Assembly (NCBI RefSeq): GCF_018100925.1 | Contig: NZ_JAGJEH010000005.1 | Span: 62,001-126,000, forward strand | DNA: 64,000 nt | Reading direction: 5' to 3' | DNA from: Pseudoalteromonas luteoviolacea | GTDB lineage: Bacteria; Pseudomonadota; Gammaproteobacteria; Enterobacterales; Alteromonadaceae | In this document: positions 9,525-19,379 of the stretch, in pieces | Layout of the letters: every line of letters starts with the position of its first letter | Numbering within the stretch: position 1 is the first letter of the stretch | Notes under the pieces: generated by a model | The model's database searches: none | What the model was told of the DNA's origin: nothing | The model's input: the letters and a program-made list of their open reading frames with translations, nothing else | Program-made: the position numbers and the translations under genes

Positions 9525-11783
9525 ATGGCTAATGTTTCACTAGATGTAGGTTTGAACAAAACAGTTTCACCTCAACATCGACAGACTGAAGAAAGTCAAG
9601 ATGATCAGAAGTTTATGGCCATTATGGCGCAGGCGAATGAGCAGGAGCAGGAGCAGGGGCAAGAAAAAAAGACCAGTACTGACAATGAAGGAAGCAAAGA
9701 GGTTTTACGCGGGTTTTTCACGACAAAAAACGAAGAAAGTAGTGAAGAGCAGCAGGTCAATAGTGTCGATAATCCCAACCACATCGGTCCAGATGAACGC
9801 CTTAAACTAGATGATTCACACTTGCCAAAACCAAAAAATGGCCCTGATGTCATATTGCAAGTTGAAAAGTCAGTGGGAGAGCAAAACCAATCAAAGTCGA
9901 CTAGCCCTGATAGTTTGTTATCTCAAATTACTGCATCAAATAACCAAAAAACAGATGTTGAACACCACCTTGGTGCACTGCCAAAATCTATGCAGGAACA
10001 TGCCGGAAAGGTTGAAATTATTGCACCTGACATAATAGCGAAAGAGACTAAAAAAGGTCCAATTGATTTAATTGGCCCGATAGTTAAGCAAGGAGAAGCG
10101 CCGCAAGTTGAAACGGATAGTGTCAAGGTGAGCGATAAAAGTGGCTTAGAAGAGAATCAGACTGCAAAAACGAAACATACTCAAGTAGAAGCCTTCAAAG
10201 CAACAGAACCAGGTCCAAGATATTCTGAAGGCCCAATTATTGATTCAAAGGCGCCATCCGACGCTATTGTAAGCCAAACGAATAACGACCAGCTTGAACG
10301 CAGCAGAAACTTTAATTCCAAAGTAGAAGCATTTGACGGTGAAATTAAGCCGAGAGAATGGTTTTTACATAATAAAAATGCTGCAAGCCAAGAAGTGACA
10401 GCCCAGCAGCAAGCTGATGTAAAAGCGACCCAAGTGCCCCAAAGTGAAGAGAAGCCAATTGTAGCTCCGAGCGTTAAAAGCGAGTCTACAGAGCATCTAA
10501 CACAGCCAGTTAAGCAACCTAAAGTTGGCCCTCAAGCTGAAACAACTCAGTTGGCAGCCGATATTAAAAAAGCCTTGTTACAAGCCCGCGAACCAATATC
10601 TACATCGAATTCTACACAACAGGCAGATGAGCAACCTGTTGCTGTGAATACTGATAAGAGCACAGAGGCTAGCGTTACGCAGCGCATCCCCACTGACATG
10701 AGTAACAAGTCCATGTCTGATTTAAAAGCCATGGTCGAACAACTGACCCCCCAAGAGAAAAAACAATTAGAAGTGACGCTCAAAGAAAGTATTAATAGCG
10801 ATAAAGCAGCTGATCCCCAAGTTAAGCGAATTGAAAGTACGCTGTATGAAATGGTAACCGGCAAACCCGCAAGAGAAGCTAGCAAGGGAGAAGTTGGGGC
10901 AGCACAGACTCAAAACGTTGCAGTTGTAGAGCAAAAGCCAGACAAGGCGGCTGAAAATCCTTCTAAGTTGGATAGCTTGGTTAGCGATGCCAAAACACCT
11001 CAAACTGCTAAACCAGAAGTAACGTATAACTCAACAAAAGTTGTGTCAGCCAAAGAAACAACTACCGCAGAGTCACCTAAACAAAACGTTGAGGTCGCTC
11101 CAAGTGATGAGTCTCAGGAGATGACTTCTGATACAGATAGTGAACAGTCGCAAAATTCGGGTAGCAACCAGCGCCAAACAGCGAGCGCCAATGTGGAAAA
11201 TATCTTTAAAGCTATCCGCACTCTAGGTACAGAGCAAATACAGAGCAAAGAAGAGTTTGAGCAAGTGATCCATCAGGTTGAGCAGTCCCGTCAGAGTCAG
11301 CAAACTGTTCAGCAACAAGCGACGGCTCAAGCCAAACTGCAGGCTGATCCGGCTGTAACACAAGCGTTGAATCTTGCTAGAAATGATGCCGCAAAAATGT
11401 TGCAAGACAAAGTTAACATGATGATTAACTTGAACAATAAAGAGGCTGAAATACGTCTTGACCCGGCTGAACTGGGCAGTATGCAAATCCGTATCCGCTC
11501 AGATGCAGAACAGGCACAAATAAATTTTGTGGTACAAAACCAACAAGCAAAAGAGTTGTTGGAAGAATCCATGCCTAAACTGAGAGAAATGTTAGAAGAA
11601 CAAGGGATTGAGTTAGGAGAAAGTAATATTCAGCAGCAGTCTGAAGGCAACGGTGACAACGAAGGGAATGAGCAAAATGGTCATGGAAAACTTGCTAATG
11701 AAGGCAGTGAAGCGCAAAATAATAAAGAACAATCAGTGACTAGCAGAAAACAAAGTGATTCGGCGATAGATTACTATGCTTAA
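9525..11783 (+). CDS. fliK: FliK, flagellar hook-length control protein
   Basis: Secreted ruler that stops hook growth and switches export specificity through FlhB. The 752-residue product has a long, low-complexity, hydrophilic N-terminal region rich in Gln, Glu, Lys and Ser (about residues 1-580). A compact C-terminal FliK domain follows, with DKVNMMINLNNKEAEIRLDP, then LGSMQIRIRS, and a Gln/Asn-rich tail. The conserved part is the segment around ELGSMQIRI to AKELLEESMPKLREMLEEQG. It is longer than enterobacterial FliK (about 400 residues), but long FliK proteins are usual in marine gammaproteobacteria. Confidence 0.9.
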   Translation: MANVSLDVGLNKTVSPQHRQTEESQDDQKFMAIMAQANEQEQEQGQEKKTSTDNEGSKEVLRGFFTTKNEESSEEQQVNSVDNPNHIGPDERLKLDDSHLPKPKNGPDVILQVEKSVGEQNQSKSTSPDSLLSQITASNNQKTDVEHHLGALPKSMQEHAGKVEIIAPDIIAKETKKGPIDLIGPIVKQGEAPQVETDSVKVSDKSGLEENQTAKTKHTQVEAFKATEPGPRYSEGPIIDSKAPSDAIVSQTNNDQLERSRNFNSKVEAFDGEIKPREWFLHNKNAASQEVTAQQQADVKATQVPQSEEKPIVAPSVKSESTEHLTQPVKQPKVGPQAETTQLAADIKKALLQAREPISTSNSTQQADEQPVAVNTDKSTEASVTQRIPTDMSNKSMSDLKAMVEQLTPQEKKQLEVTLKESINSDKAADPQVKRIESTLYEMVTGKPAREASKGEVGAAQTQNVAVVEQKPDKAAENPSKLDSLVSDAKTPQTAKPEVTYNSTKVVSAKETTTAESPKQNVEVAPSDESQEMTSDTDSEQSQNSGSNQRQTASANVENIFKAIRTLGTEQIQSKEEFEQVIHQVEQSRQSQQTVQQQATAQAKLQADPAVTQALNLARNDAAKMLQDKVNMMINLNNKEAEIRLDPAELGSMQIRIRSDAEQAQINFVVQNQQAKELLEESMPKLREMLEEQGIELGESNIQQQSEGNGDNEGNEQNGHGKLANEGSEAQNNKEQSVTSRKQSDSAIDYYA

Positions 11784-11829
11784 CAACTGCTATTATTAAA
11801 AAAGATTATTGAGTTATAGAAGCGCGCAT

Positions 11830-12351
11830 ATGGCAGAAGAAACCGATTTAGAAATAGAAGAAACGGGTGGGTCGAAGAAGAAACTTATCATCATTGCTGC
11901 TGCGGTAGTTATTTTAGGTGGTGTAGCAGCCTTTTTCTTGTTGTCTGGTGGTGACGAAGAAGAAGCTTCGTTAGAAGAAGAAGCAACCGCTGTACAGGAA
12001 GACTTAAGCGAGCAAAACTCAGCTGAAATGGGTAGCGCACTATATGTTGCAATGCCAAGACCTTTCGTATTCAACGTGCCAGGAGCGAGCAGAGACAGAA
12101 TTGTGCAAATTAAAGTGCAACTCTTGGTACGCGGAGACGTCAATGAAGAGGTAGCCAAGAAGCATATCCCGCTTATCGAGGGCACTTTATTGAGTGTATT
12201 TTCGACGACTACCGCAGATGAACTAAGTACAAGTGCAGGCAAAGAGACGTTGCGCTTGACAGCATTGGACAAGGTTCAAGCTGCAATGGAAGGCGTTGAG
12301 GGCAGCAAAGTGATAGAGCGAGTGCTGTTTACTGGTTTTGTAATGCAGTAG
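11830..12351 (+). CDS. fliL: FliL, stator-associated basal body protein
   Basis: Single-pass inner-membrane protein forming a ring around the stators and supporting torque. A basic stretch (GGSKKK) precedes one membrane helix (about residues 24-42), then an acidic linker and the periplasmic FliL domain. The ATG at 11830 is preferred over a TTG at 11809, though neither has a strong ribosome site. The predicted length is 173 residues. fliM follows after 9 nt. Confidence 0.92.
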   Translation: MAEETDLEIEETGGSKKKLIIIAAAVVILGGVAAFFLLSGGDEEEASLEEEATAVQEDLSEQNSAEMGSALYVAMPRPFVFNVPGASRDRIVQIKVQLLVRGDVNEEVAKKHIPLIEGTLLSVFSTTTADELSTSAGKETLRLTALDKVQAAMEGVEGSKVIERVLFTGFVMQ

Positions 12352-12360
12352 GACTAAATT

Positions 12361-13455
12361 GTGAGTGACTTATTATCGCAAGACGAAATCGATGCGCTAC
12401 TTCATGGCGTTGATGAAGTTGAAGAAGATGAAGTATCCACAGGTGAAGAGGGCGAGGATGCAAATGCCTTGCAATACGACTTCTCATCGCAAGACCGCAT
12501 TGTTCGTGGTCGGATGCCGACGCTTGAAATTGTGAATGAACGTTTTGCGAGACACATGCGGATCAGTTTGTTCAATATGATGAGACGCACCGCTGAAGTG
12601 TCAATCAATGGCGTCCAAATGCTTAAGTTTGGTGAGTATATTCATACTCTATTTGTACCTACTAGTTTGAATATGGTGCGGTTTCGTCCACTCAAAGGAA
12701 CCGGTCTTATCACTATGGAAGCGCGACTGGTTTTCATATTGGTGGACAACTTCTTTGGAGGTGACGGACGTTACCATGCCAAAATTGAAGGACGAGAGTT
12801 TACGCCGACAGAGCGCCGTATTGTTCAAATGCTGCTCAAGATCATCTTTGAAGATTATAAAGAAGCTTGGGCACCTGTTATGGATGTGTCATTTGAATAT
12901 TTGGATTCAGAGGTTAACCCTGCGATGGCGAATATCGTTTCGCCTACCGAAGTAGTCGTTATTAGCTCATTTCATATAGAACTAGATGGAGGGGGTGGAG
13001 ACTTTCATATTTCTCTTCCTTACTCGATGCTAGAACCAATAAGGGAATTACTGGACGCAGGTGTACAGTCGGATACAGAAGACACAGACCTTCGTTGGAG
13101 TAAGGCGCTTCGCGATGAAATAATGGACGTTGAAGTCGAAATGTCAACACAGTTGTTAGAAGTCGACTTGTCACTGCAACAAATTATGGATTTAAAAGCA
13201 GGAGACATTATTCCTGTGGAGATGCCAGAACATATTACTGTTTTTGTCGAAGAACTGCCTACATTTAGAGCAAAAATGGGGCGTTCCAGAGACAATGTTG
13301 CTTTACAAATAAGTGAAAAAATCAAACGTCCAGAGTCTGTTAAATCAGAGCTTCACGTATTTACCAAAGGTGGTAAAAAGCTCGATTCGGATGCGGAATT
13401 GGCGGAATTAGAAGAAGATCTGCACCTGTCTGAAGGTGTAGACCTTGACTGGTGA
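12361..13455 (+). CDS. fliM: FliM, C-ring switch protein that binds CheY-P
   Basis: Main switch component of the C ring. The N-terminal peptide LSQDEIDALLHG (residues 5-16) is the conserved CheY-phosphate-binding motif. The middle domain includes the GGxG-type motif in DNFFGGDGRYH, and the C-terminal SPOA domain pairs with FliN. The protein has 364 residues and a GTG start. The N-terminal motif is strikingly like repeats in the CheA linker of this window (24253-24579). Confidence 0.96.
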   Translation: MSDLLSQDEIDALLHGVDEVEEDEVSTGEEGEDANALQYDFSSQDRIVRGRMPTLEIVNERFARHMRISLFNMMRRTAEVSINGVQMLKFGEYIHTLFVPTSLNMVRFRPLKGTGLITMEARLVFILVDNFFGGDGRYHAKIEGREFTPTERRIVQMLLKIIFEDYKEAWAPVMDVSFEYLDSEVNPAMANIVSPTEVVVISSFHIELDGGGGDFHISLPYSMLEPIRELLDAGVQSDTEDTDLRWSKALRDEIMDVEVEMSTQLLEVDLSLQQIMDLKAGDIIPVEMPEHITVFVEELPTFRAKMGRSRDNVALQISEKIKRPESVKSELHVFTKGGKKLDSDAELAELEEDLHLSEGVDLDW

Positions 13456-13479
13456 TCAAGTTTTTAAGGTAGTTAGTGC

Positions 13480-13875
13480 ATGAGTGATGATCAAGATACA
13501 ATGGACGAATGGGCGGCAGCACTTGCTGAAGCAGAAGATGCTGATCAAGGGGATGCTGAAGTAGCCGAGCTTGAAGAGCTTGAAGAAAGCAACGCCAACC
13601 TAAGTGTTGATGAAAAAAGAAAGTTAGACACGATTTTAGATATTCCTGTTACCATTTCGATGGAGGTAGGTCGTTCTAAAATAAACATACGTAACCTGTT
13701 ACAATTAAACCAAGGCTCGGTAGTTGAGTTGGATAGGGTTGCAGGTGAGCCGTTAGATGTACTCGTCAATGGTACTTTGATAGCTCACGGTGAAGTAGTG
13801 GTAGTAAACGATAAGTTTGGTATTCGTCTAACTGATGTCATTAGCCAAGTAGAGCGTATTAAAAAGCTCAGGTAA
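13480..13875 (+). CDS. fliN: FliN, C-ring switch protein
   Basis: The 131-residue product has an acidic N-terminal tail (about residues 1-45) and a C-terminal SPOA domain (DIPVTISMEVGRSKINIRNL to GIRLTDVISQVERIKKL). It forms the base of the C ring with FliM and is a docking site for FliH. Length and gene order are standard. Confidence 0.95.
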   Translation: MSDDQDTMDEWAAALAEAEDADQGDAEVAELEELEESNANLSVDEKRKLDTILDIPVTISMEVGRSKINIRNLLQLNQGSVVELDRVAGEPLDVLVNGTLIAHGEVVVVNDKFGIRLTDVISQVERIKKLR

Positions 13876-13886
13876 TATATTAAAAA

Positions 13887-14258
13887 ATGACTTGGATAAT
13901 GTTTACAAATGCGGCTGCCGTATCGCAGCCACAAGGGCCAAGCTTGGAAATAGTGACAGTGATGTTTTCGCTGGCTGTTATTGTTGTGCTAATAGTTGGC
14001 TTAGCTTGGTTGGTGAAGCGGATAAACCCTAATGTGGGTAACAATCAAGATTTTAAAGTGATCCGAAGCATGCCTTTAGGGACTCGTGAAAGGCTGCTTG
14101 TAATAGAAATTGATGACAAACAACATTTACTCGGTGTAACTCCCCAAAATATCAACTACTTATATCAATTGGAAACTCCTTTAAGTGAAAATCAAACGGC
14201 CCCTTTTGTCAAAGAGCTTAGTCGTTTTATGAATCAACCCATAAAAAAAACAAAGTGA
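13887..14258 (+). CDS. fliO: FliO, assembly factor of the export gate
   Basis: A 123-residue protein with one membrane helix around residues 23-45 ([19 protein letters not shown]) and a small basic cytoplasmic domain ([26 protein letters not shown]) typical of FliO. FliO helps assemble the FliP ring of the export gate. The start could also be the ATG at 13899. It overlaps the first possible start of fliP by 4 nt. Confidence 0.88.
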   Translation: MTWIMFTNAAAVSQPQGPSLEIVTVMFSLAVIVVLIVGLAWLVKRINPNVGNNQDFKVIRSMPLGTRERLLVIEIDDKQHLLGVTPQNINYLYQLETPLSENQTAPFVKELSRFMNQPIKKTK

Positions 14259-14263
14259 ATATC

Positions 14264-15007
14264 ATGCTTCGATTGCTAATTTTACTTGTATTAACTGTAT
14301 TTATTCCGCAAGTAAGCGCTAATGATGGTATCGAAGCGCTGAGTGTGACGACCAACCCTGACGGGTCTCAAGAGTATTCTGTAACACTTCAAGTGTTAGC
14401 CATCATGACGGCGTTTAGTTTTATACCTGCCGCATTGATAATGATGACATCATTTACCCGGATCATCGTGGTGCTGGCGATATTACGTCAGGCAATAGGC
14501 TTACAGCAGTCACCGTCAAATCAAATTTTGGTTGGTATGTCATTGTTTTTGACATTTTTCATTATGGCCCCCATTTTTAGCAAAATATATGATGAAGCGG
14601 TGCAGCCCTATATCAATGAAGAAATGACGTCGGTACAAGCTTTGCATGCAGCAAAAGAGCCTATGAAGGAATTTATGTTGTCGCAAACACGAATAAAAGA
14701 TTTGGAGACTTTTGCCAAAATAGCTGGTTATGATAAGTTGGATAGCCCAGAAGATACGCCATTTATCGTCATCATACCGGCGTTTGTAACTAGCGAACTG
14801 CAAACCGCTTTTATAATTGGGTTTATGTTCTTCATTCCATTTCTAATTGTTGATTTGGTGGTAGCCAGTGTTTTGATGGCGATGGGTATGATGATGCTAT
14901 CACCCATGATTGTCTCTTTACCATTTAAGATCATGCTTTTTGTCTTAGTTGACGGCTGGTCCTTGGTTATGGGGACATTGGCACGAAGTTTCGGCTTAGG
15001 AGTGTAA
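14264..15007 (+). CDS. fliP: FliP, export-gate membrane protein
   Basis: Core subunit of the FliPQR export gate. It has a cleavable signal-like N terminus ending near QVSA, then four membrane helices. The conserved stretch [20 protein letters not shown] and the C-terminal [19 protein letters not shown] are diagnostic. The ATG at 14264 follows AAGTGA at good spacing. A GTG at 14255 overlapping the fliO stop would add three residues. The predicted length is 247 residues, normal for FliP. Confidence 0.94.
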   Translation: MLRLLILLVLTVFIPQVSANDGIEALSVTTNPDGSQEYSVTLQVLAIMTAFSFIPAALIMMTSFTRIIVVLAILRQAIGLQQSPSNQILVGMSLFLTFFIMAPIFSKIYDEAVQPYINEEMTSVQALHAAKEPMKEFMLSQTRIKDLETFAKIAGYDKLDSPEDTPFIVIIPAFVTSELQTAFIIGFMFFIPFLIVDLVVASVLMAMGMMMLSPMIVSLPFKIMLFVLVDGWSLVMGTLARSFGLGV

Positions 15008-15008
15008 G

Positions 15009-15278
15009 ATGGAACCGGAAATATTTGTAGATATTTTAAGTGACTCACTGTTTATCGTCATCAAATTAGTTTCCGCAATTGTGCTTCCCGGCTTGATGGT
15101 TGGTCTTGTGGTGTCCGTGTTTCAAGCCGCCACATCAATCAATGAGCAAACCCTAAGCTTTTTACCAAAACTCATCATTACTCTGGTTGCCTTAATCGCA
15201 GGGGGGCACTGGATGACTCAAGAGCTGATGGATTTCTTTAAATTAATGGTGATGCGTATCCCTGAAATAGCAGGCTAG
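15009..15278 (+). CDS. fliQ: FliQ, export-gate membrane protein
   Basis: An 89-residue protein with two membrane helices (about residues 15-40 and 50-72). The family stretch GLVVSVFQAATSINEQTLSF joins them. It packs on the FliP/FliR helical gate. The start lies 1 nt after the fliP stop. Confidence 0.95.
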   Translation: MEPEIFVDILSDSLFIVIKLVSAIVLPGLMVGLVVSVFQAATSINEQTLSFLPKLIITLVALIAGGHWMTQELMDFFKLMVMRIPEIAG

Positions 15279-15279
15279 G

Positions 15280-16059
15280 ATGGAGTTTTTATTCTCAGAC
15301 ATAATGCAGGGGTTAAGTGATTACTTGATCCCGTTCATTCGCATTAGTTCAATGATCATGGTCATGGCAGGTTTAGGTGCACAGAGTGTTTCAAAGCGCA
15401 TAAAAATTTGTTTATCTATGGTGGTGACCTTAGCTGTTGCTCCTGCGATACCGCAATCTCAGTTTACCGATTTATTTTCGTTTCAGATGATACTGGTGGT
15501 CATCCAAGAGATGATTGTTGGGGTAGCGATTGGTTTTGCTTCGCTGCTGTTATTAAACACCTTTATTCTTGCCGGTCAAGTTCTGGCGATGCAAACTGGT
15601 CTGGGTTTCGCATCCGTTGTTGACCCATCAAATGGTTTAAGTGTGCCAGCCGTAGGCCAGTTTTATTTGATCCTAGCAACACTGTTATTTTTTGTATTCA
15701 ACGGTCATTTGATGATGATCCAAATGATTGTGTTTAGCTTTCAGTCGTGGCCCATCGGAGGAGACTGGTGGCATGTTGATAATTATTATGACATTGCTAA
15801 CTGGGGCTCTTGGCTGTTCGCAACGGCTTTATCTCTTTCGTTGGCACCTTTAACGGCGATGTTAGTGATAAATTTGGCCTTTGGCATTATGACGCGTGCA
15901 GCACCACAAATGAATATTTTCTCGGTTGGCTTTGCGTTTACCCTAGTCGCTGGACTAATGATTATTTGGGCGACATTGGGCAACTTTACTATGCAGTACG
16001 AGTTTCAGTGGCTTAAAATGACTGAGCTGATGTGTAATTTAATTGGCTGTACGGTGTAG
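15280..16059 (+). CDS. fliR: FliR, export-gate membrane protein
   Basis: A 259-residue polytopic protein with about six hydrophobic segments. It shows the FliR pattern QTGLGFASVVDPSNGLSVPA and the APQMNIFSVGFAF segment. It closes the FliP-FliQ helix at one copy per gate. The start lies 1 nt after the fliQ stop. Confidence 0.95.
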   Translation: MEFLFSDIMQGLSDYLIPFIRISSMIMVMAGLGAQSVSKRIKICLSMVVTLAVAPAIPQSQFTDLFSFQMILVVIQEMIVGVAIGFASLLLLNTFILAGQVLAMQTGLGFASVVDPSNGLSVPAVGQFYLILATLLFFVFNGHLMMIQMIVFSFQSWPIGGDWWHVDNYYDIANWGSWLFATALSLSLAPLTAMLVINLAFGIMTRAAPQMNIFSVGFAFTLVAGLMIIWATLGNFTMQYEFQWLKMTELMCNLIGCTV

Positions 16060-16068
16060 GAGAGTAAG

Positions 16069-17199
16069 ATGGCTGAAGATTCAGGTCAAGAACGTACCGA
16101 AGAACCCACGGCGAAAAAGATCAGTGATGCTAGAAAAAAGGGTCAAGTCGCTCGTTCTAAGGAGCTGGGGACGACGTTTGTACTTATTTTCTCTGCGGTC
16201 GCACTTATTTTATATGGGGCCGATATCGCTAAAGGCCTTTATAACATCATGGGCCGCATGCTCACTCTCAATCGCAACGAAACATATGATACAACCAAGA
16301 TGTTTGCTGTTTGGGGCGATGCTTTCTCCGAACTTTTCTTCCCTATGTCGATGTTTGTCTTGATTATTCTTGTCGCCGGTGTAATTGGTAATACACTGCT
16401 TGGCGGCTTTAACTTTAGCTGGGAAGCTGCCTCTCCAAAGCCAAGTAAAATGTCACCGATGAAAGGGATCAAACGTATGTTTGGTCCGCAAGCCGCCGTG
16501 GAGCTGTTTAAATCTATTTTAAAGTTTGTACTGGTTGCTGGGTTTGCTATCTTATTCATCAAGTGGATGTTTTACGACATCTTGCATCTGAGTATTGAAT
16601 CAGTCCCTGGAAGTGTTATTCATTCACTGGAAATTTTGTCTTGGTTGTTCCTCGCCCTCAGTTGCACCATGATCATAATTTCTGCCATTGATGCACCTTA
16701 TCAAAGTTATAACCACAACAAGCAATTGAAGATGACATTGCAAGAAGTGAAAGATGAGTATAAAAATTCAGAAGGTGATCCTCAAATTAAAGCGCGTATT
16801 CGCAGAACACAACGAGAAATGTCACAGCGACGCATGATGCAAGATGTACCTGATGCAGATGTTGTTGTTACAAACCCCACACACTACTCAGTAGCACTGA
16901 AATATGACACGGAAAAAGCTGGTGCACCTATGGTTATAGCCAAAGGGGTCGATGAGCTAGCAATGCAGATCCGAAAGGTTGCTAAAGGTAATGAGGTGCC
17001 GATTGTCGAATCTCCTGTGTTGACGCGCTCTTTGTACCACACCACAGAGGTGGGTGACCAAATACCTGATCAGTTATTTACAGCGGTGGCACAAGTGCTC
17101 GCTTATGTATTCCAGCTGAAAAAATTCAATAAAGGTCGTGGTCGCAGGCCTAACGAACTGAGTAAAGACTTACCTATTCCTGATAGCTTGAAACACTAA
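16069..17199 (+). CDS. flhB: FlhB, export specificity switch
   Basis: Inner-membrane protein that changes export from hook to filament subunits after self-cleavage. The N-terminal basic region (RTEEPTAKKISDARKKGQVARS) and four membrane helices are followed by the cytoplasmic domain. The autocleavage site NPTH is at residues 269-272, so the switch is predicted functional. The 376-residue length is typical. A separate small gene at 33992-34288 encodes a homologue of only the segment after this cleavage site. It is the last gene before a sigma-54-like promoter for flhA. Confidence 0.96.
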   Translation: MAEDSGQERTEEPTAKKISDARKKGQVARSKELGTTFVLIFSAVALILYGADIAKGLYNIMGRMLTLNRNETYDTTKMFAVWGDAFSELFFPMSMFVLIILVAGVIGNTLLGGFNFSWEAASPKPSKMSPMKGIKRMFGPQAAVELFKSILKFVLVAGFAILFIKWMFYDILHLSIESVPGSVIHSLEILSWLFLALSCTMIIISAIDAPYQSYNHNKQLKMTLQEVKDEYKNSEGDPQIKARIRRTQREMSQRRMMQDVPDADVVVTNPTHYSVALKYDTEKAGAPMVIAKGVDELAMQIRKVAKGNEVPIVESPVLTRSLYHTTEVGDQIPDQLFTAVAQVLAYVFQLKKFNKGRGRRPNELSKDLPIPDSLKH

Positions 17200-17203
17200 T
17201 AGT

Positions 17204-17220
17204 TGGAACGAACTTTGCTT
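17204..17220 (+). promoter_or_regulatory. Sigma-54 (-24/-12) promoter of flhA
   Basis: TGGAAC (17204-17209), spacer GAACT and TTGCTT (17215-17220) have the GG and GC elements exactly 10 nt apart, 38 nt before the flhA ATG. It is placed to drive flhA-flhF-flhG-fliA and possibly the che genes. A FlrC-dependent promoter ahead of flhA is known from Vibrio. Confidence 0.8.
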
Positions 17221-17257
17221 TAACTTATCTGCGTCAATAAATTGAAGTTGATAAGTT

Positions 17258-19357
17258 ATGGATTTTAAAGCGGTTCTACAACAAATTAATCGAGACAAAA
17301 AAGAATATGCTAAGGGGATAGGTACACCGTTACTGGTTCTTGCTGCGTTAGGTATGGTGATATTACCCATGCCTCCGTTTTTGTTAGATATCTTATTTTC
17401 ATTCAATATTGCATTGGCACTGGTCGTATTATTAGTAACGGTATATACGCTAAAACCCCTTGAGTTTGGTATGTTCCCGGCAGTGCTTCTTATTGCGACA
17501 ATCATGAGACTGGCACTGAATGTTGCCAGTACCCGAGTAGTGCTTCTCGAAGGTCACAACGGTGGTGATGCAGCTGGTAAAGTGATTGAAGCATTTGGCT
17601 CTGTTGTAATTGGCGGTAACTATGCCGTTGGTTTAGTCGTCTTCCTAATTCTGATCATAATTAACTTTGTAGTAATCACCAAAGGTGCGGGACGTATTTC
17701 AGAAGTATCAGCGCGTTTCACACTAGACGCAATGCCAGGTAAACAGATGGCAATAGACGCCGACCTGAACGCCGGTTTCATTTCTGCTGAAGATGCACGT
17801 ACTCGCCGTGATGAAGTGACAAGAGAAGCGGACTTTTATGGTTCGATGGACGGTGCCAGCAAATTTGTAAAAGGTGATGCAATCGCAGGCATTGTGATAC
17901 TTGCGATCAATATTATTGGTGGCCTATTTGTCGGCATGGTACAGCATGACCTTACTTTTGGCAGAGCGATGGAGGTCTATACGTTACTGACGATTGGTGA
18001 TGGCCTTGTTGCACAATTACCATCACTGCTGTTGTCAATTGGCACTGCAATCGTTGTGACACGTCAAAATGAATCTCACAACATGGGTGAGCAGGTAACA
18101 CAGCAATTAGGCAATGAAAAGTCTCTATATATTGCCTCTGGTATCCTCATTGTAATGGGCTTAGTACCGGGCATGCCACATGTTGCATTCTTAGGTTTGG
18201 GGAGCTTAATCGGTGGTTTAGCATATTACTCAAAGCAGCACAAAGCAAAGGCAGCTGCAGAACAAGCAGAGCAAGAAGCTAAAGGCACACAAGTTGCCAA
18301 TAAGCAGCAAGATCAAAAAGAGCTTGGATGGGACGATGTTCAACCAGTTGACGTTATTGGCTTAGAAGTGGGTTATAGACTTATACCACTTGTCGATCAG
18401 GCCCAAGGTGGTGAGTTACTCAGCCGCATAAAAGGTGTGCGTAAAAAGTTATCACAAGAGCTAGGCTTTCTCGTCCCTCCTGTTCACATTCGTGACAATT
18501 TAGAGCTAGACCCGAACGCTTATAAGATCACGCTAATGGGCGTTGGGTCTGGCGATGGTGAACTAAAACATGGTGATGAACTCGCGATTAACCCAGGTCA
18601 GGTATTTGGACCAATTCAAGGTGTCGCAACAAAAGATCCAGCTTTTGGGTTGGATGCAGTTTGGATTAAACCCGACCAAAAAGATGAAGCTCATTCTTTA
18701 GGTTATACGGTTGTTGATGCAGCTACTGTGGTTGCAACACACATTAGTCAGTTATTGACCAATAATGCTTCTTTATTGTTAGGTCATGAAGAAGTTCAAA
18801 ACTTATTAGATATGTTGGCGAAAAGCCACCCTAGATTGGTTGAAGGGTTAGTTCCTGATGTACTACCACTGACAACGATTGTTAAAGTACTGCAAAATTT
18901 ACTCAATGAAGGAGTCGCAATTCGAGATATGAGATCAATTGTGCAGACTTTAGTTGAATATGGTCCTCGAAGCCAAGACCCTGATGTACTAACGGCTGCA
19001 GTGCGAATCTCACTACGCAGACTCATAGTTCAAGATGCTGTTGGCAATGCTGATGAGATACCTGTCATAACATTGGCGCCCGAGTTGGAACAGATGTTGC
19101 ATCAGTCACTTCAGAACGCAGGTGATGAGGGGGCAGGCATAGAGCCAGGACTTGCAGAGCGACTTCAAGGTTCATTGAGAGAAGCGCATCAAACGCAAGA
19201 AATGCTAGGCGAGCCGTCCATCTTATTAACCTCAGGTATGTTAAGAAGTGTTTTATCTCGATTTGTCAAACATACGATCCCTGGATTAAGAGTGATGTCT
19301 TACCAGGAAGTACCAGACGAGAGACAAATCAAGATTATTAGCTCTGTAGGGCAATAA
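17258..19357 (+). CDS. flhA: FlhA, export-gate ring and substrate docking protein
   Basis: A 699-residue protein. The N-terminal half has about eight membrane helices, with the family signature around RISEVSARFTLDAMPGKQMA then IDADLNAG (about residues 147-176). The C-terminal cytoplasmic half (from about residue 350) forms the nonameric ring that docks chaperone-substrate complexes. A charged linker rich in Ala, Gln and Glu joins the halves. It starts a new transcription unit with flhF, 22 nt downstream. Confidence 0.96.
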   Translation: MDFKAVLQQINRDKKEYAKGIGTPLLVLAALGMVILPMPPFLLDILFSFNIALALVVLLVTVYTLKPLEFGMFPAVLLIATIMRLALNVASTRVVLLEGHNGGDAAGKVIEAFGSVVIGGNYAVGLVVFLILIIINFVVITKGAGRISEVSARFTLDAMPGKQMAIDADLNAGFISAEDARTRRDEVTREADFYGSMDGASKFVKGDAIAGIVILAINIIGGLFVGMVQHDLTFGRAMEVYTLLTIGDGLVAQLPSLLLSIGTAIVVTRQNESHNMGEQVTQQLGNEKSLYIASGILIVMGLVPGMPHVAFLGLGSLIGGLAYYSKQHKAKAAAEQAEQEAKGTQVANKQQDQKELGWDDVQPVDVIGLEVGYRLIPLVDQAQGGELLSRIKGVRKKLSQELGFLVPPVHIRDNLELDPNAYKITLMGVGSGDGELKHGDELAINPGQVFGPIQGVATKDPAFGLDAVWIKPDQKDEAHSLGYTVVDAATVVATHISQLLTNNASLLLGHEEVQNLLDMLAKSHPRLVEGLVPDVLPLTTIVKVLQNLLNEGVAIRDMRSIVQTLVEYGPRSQDPDVLTAAVRISLRRLIVQDAVGNADEIPVITLAPELEQMLHQSLQNAGDEGAGIEPGLAERLQGSLREAHQTQEMLGEPSILLTSGMLRSVLSRFVKHTIPGLRVMSYQEVPDERQIKIISSVGQ

Positions 19358-19379
19358 TAGAGGAACGAGGTGCTGAGTT

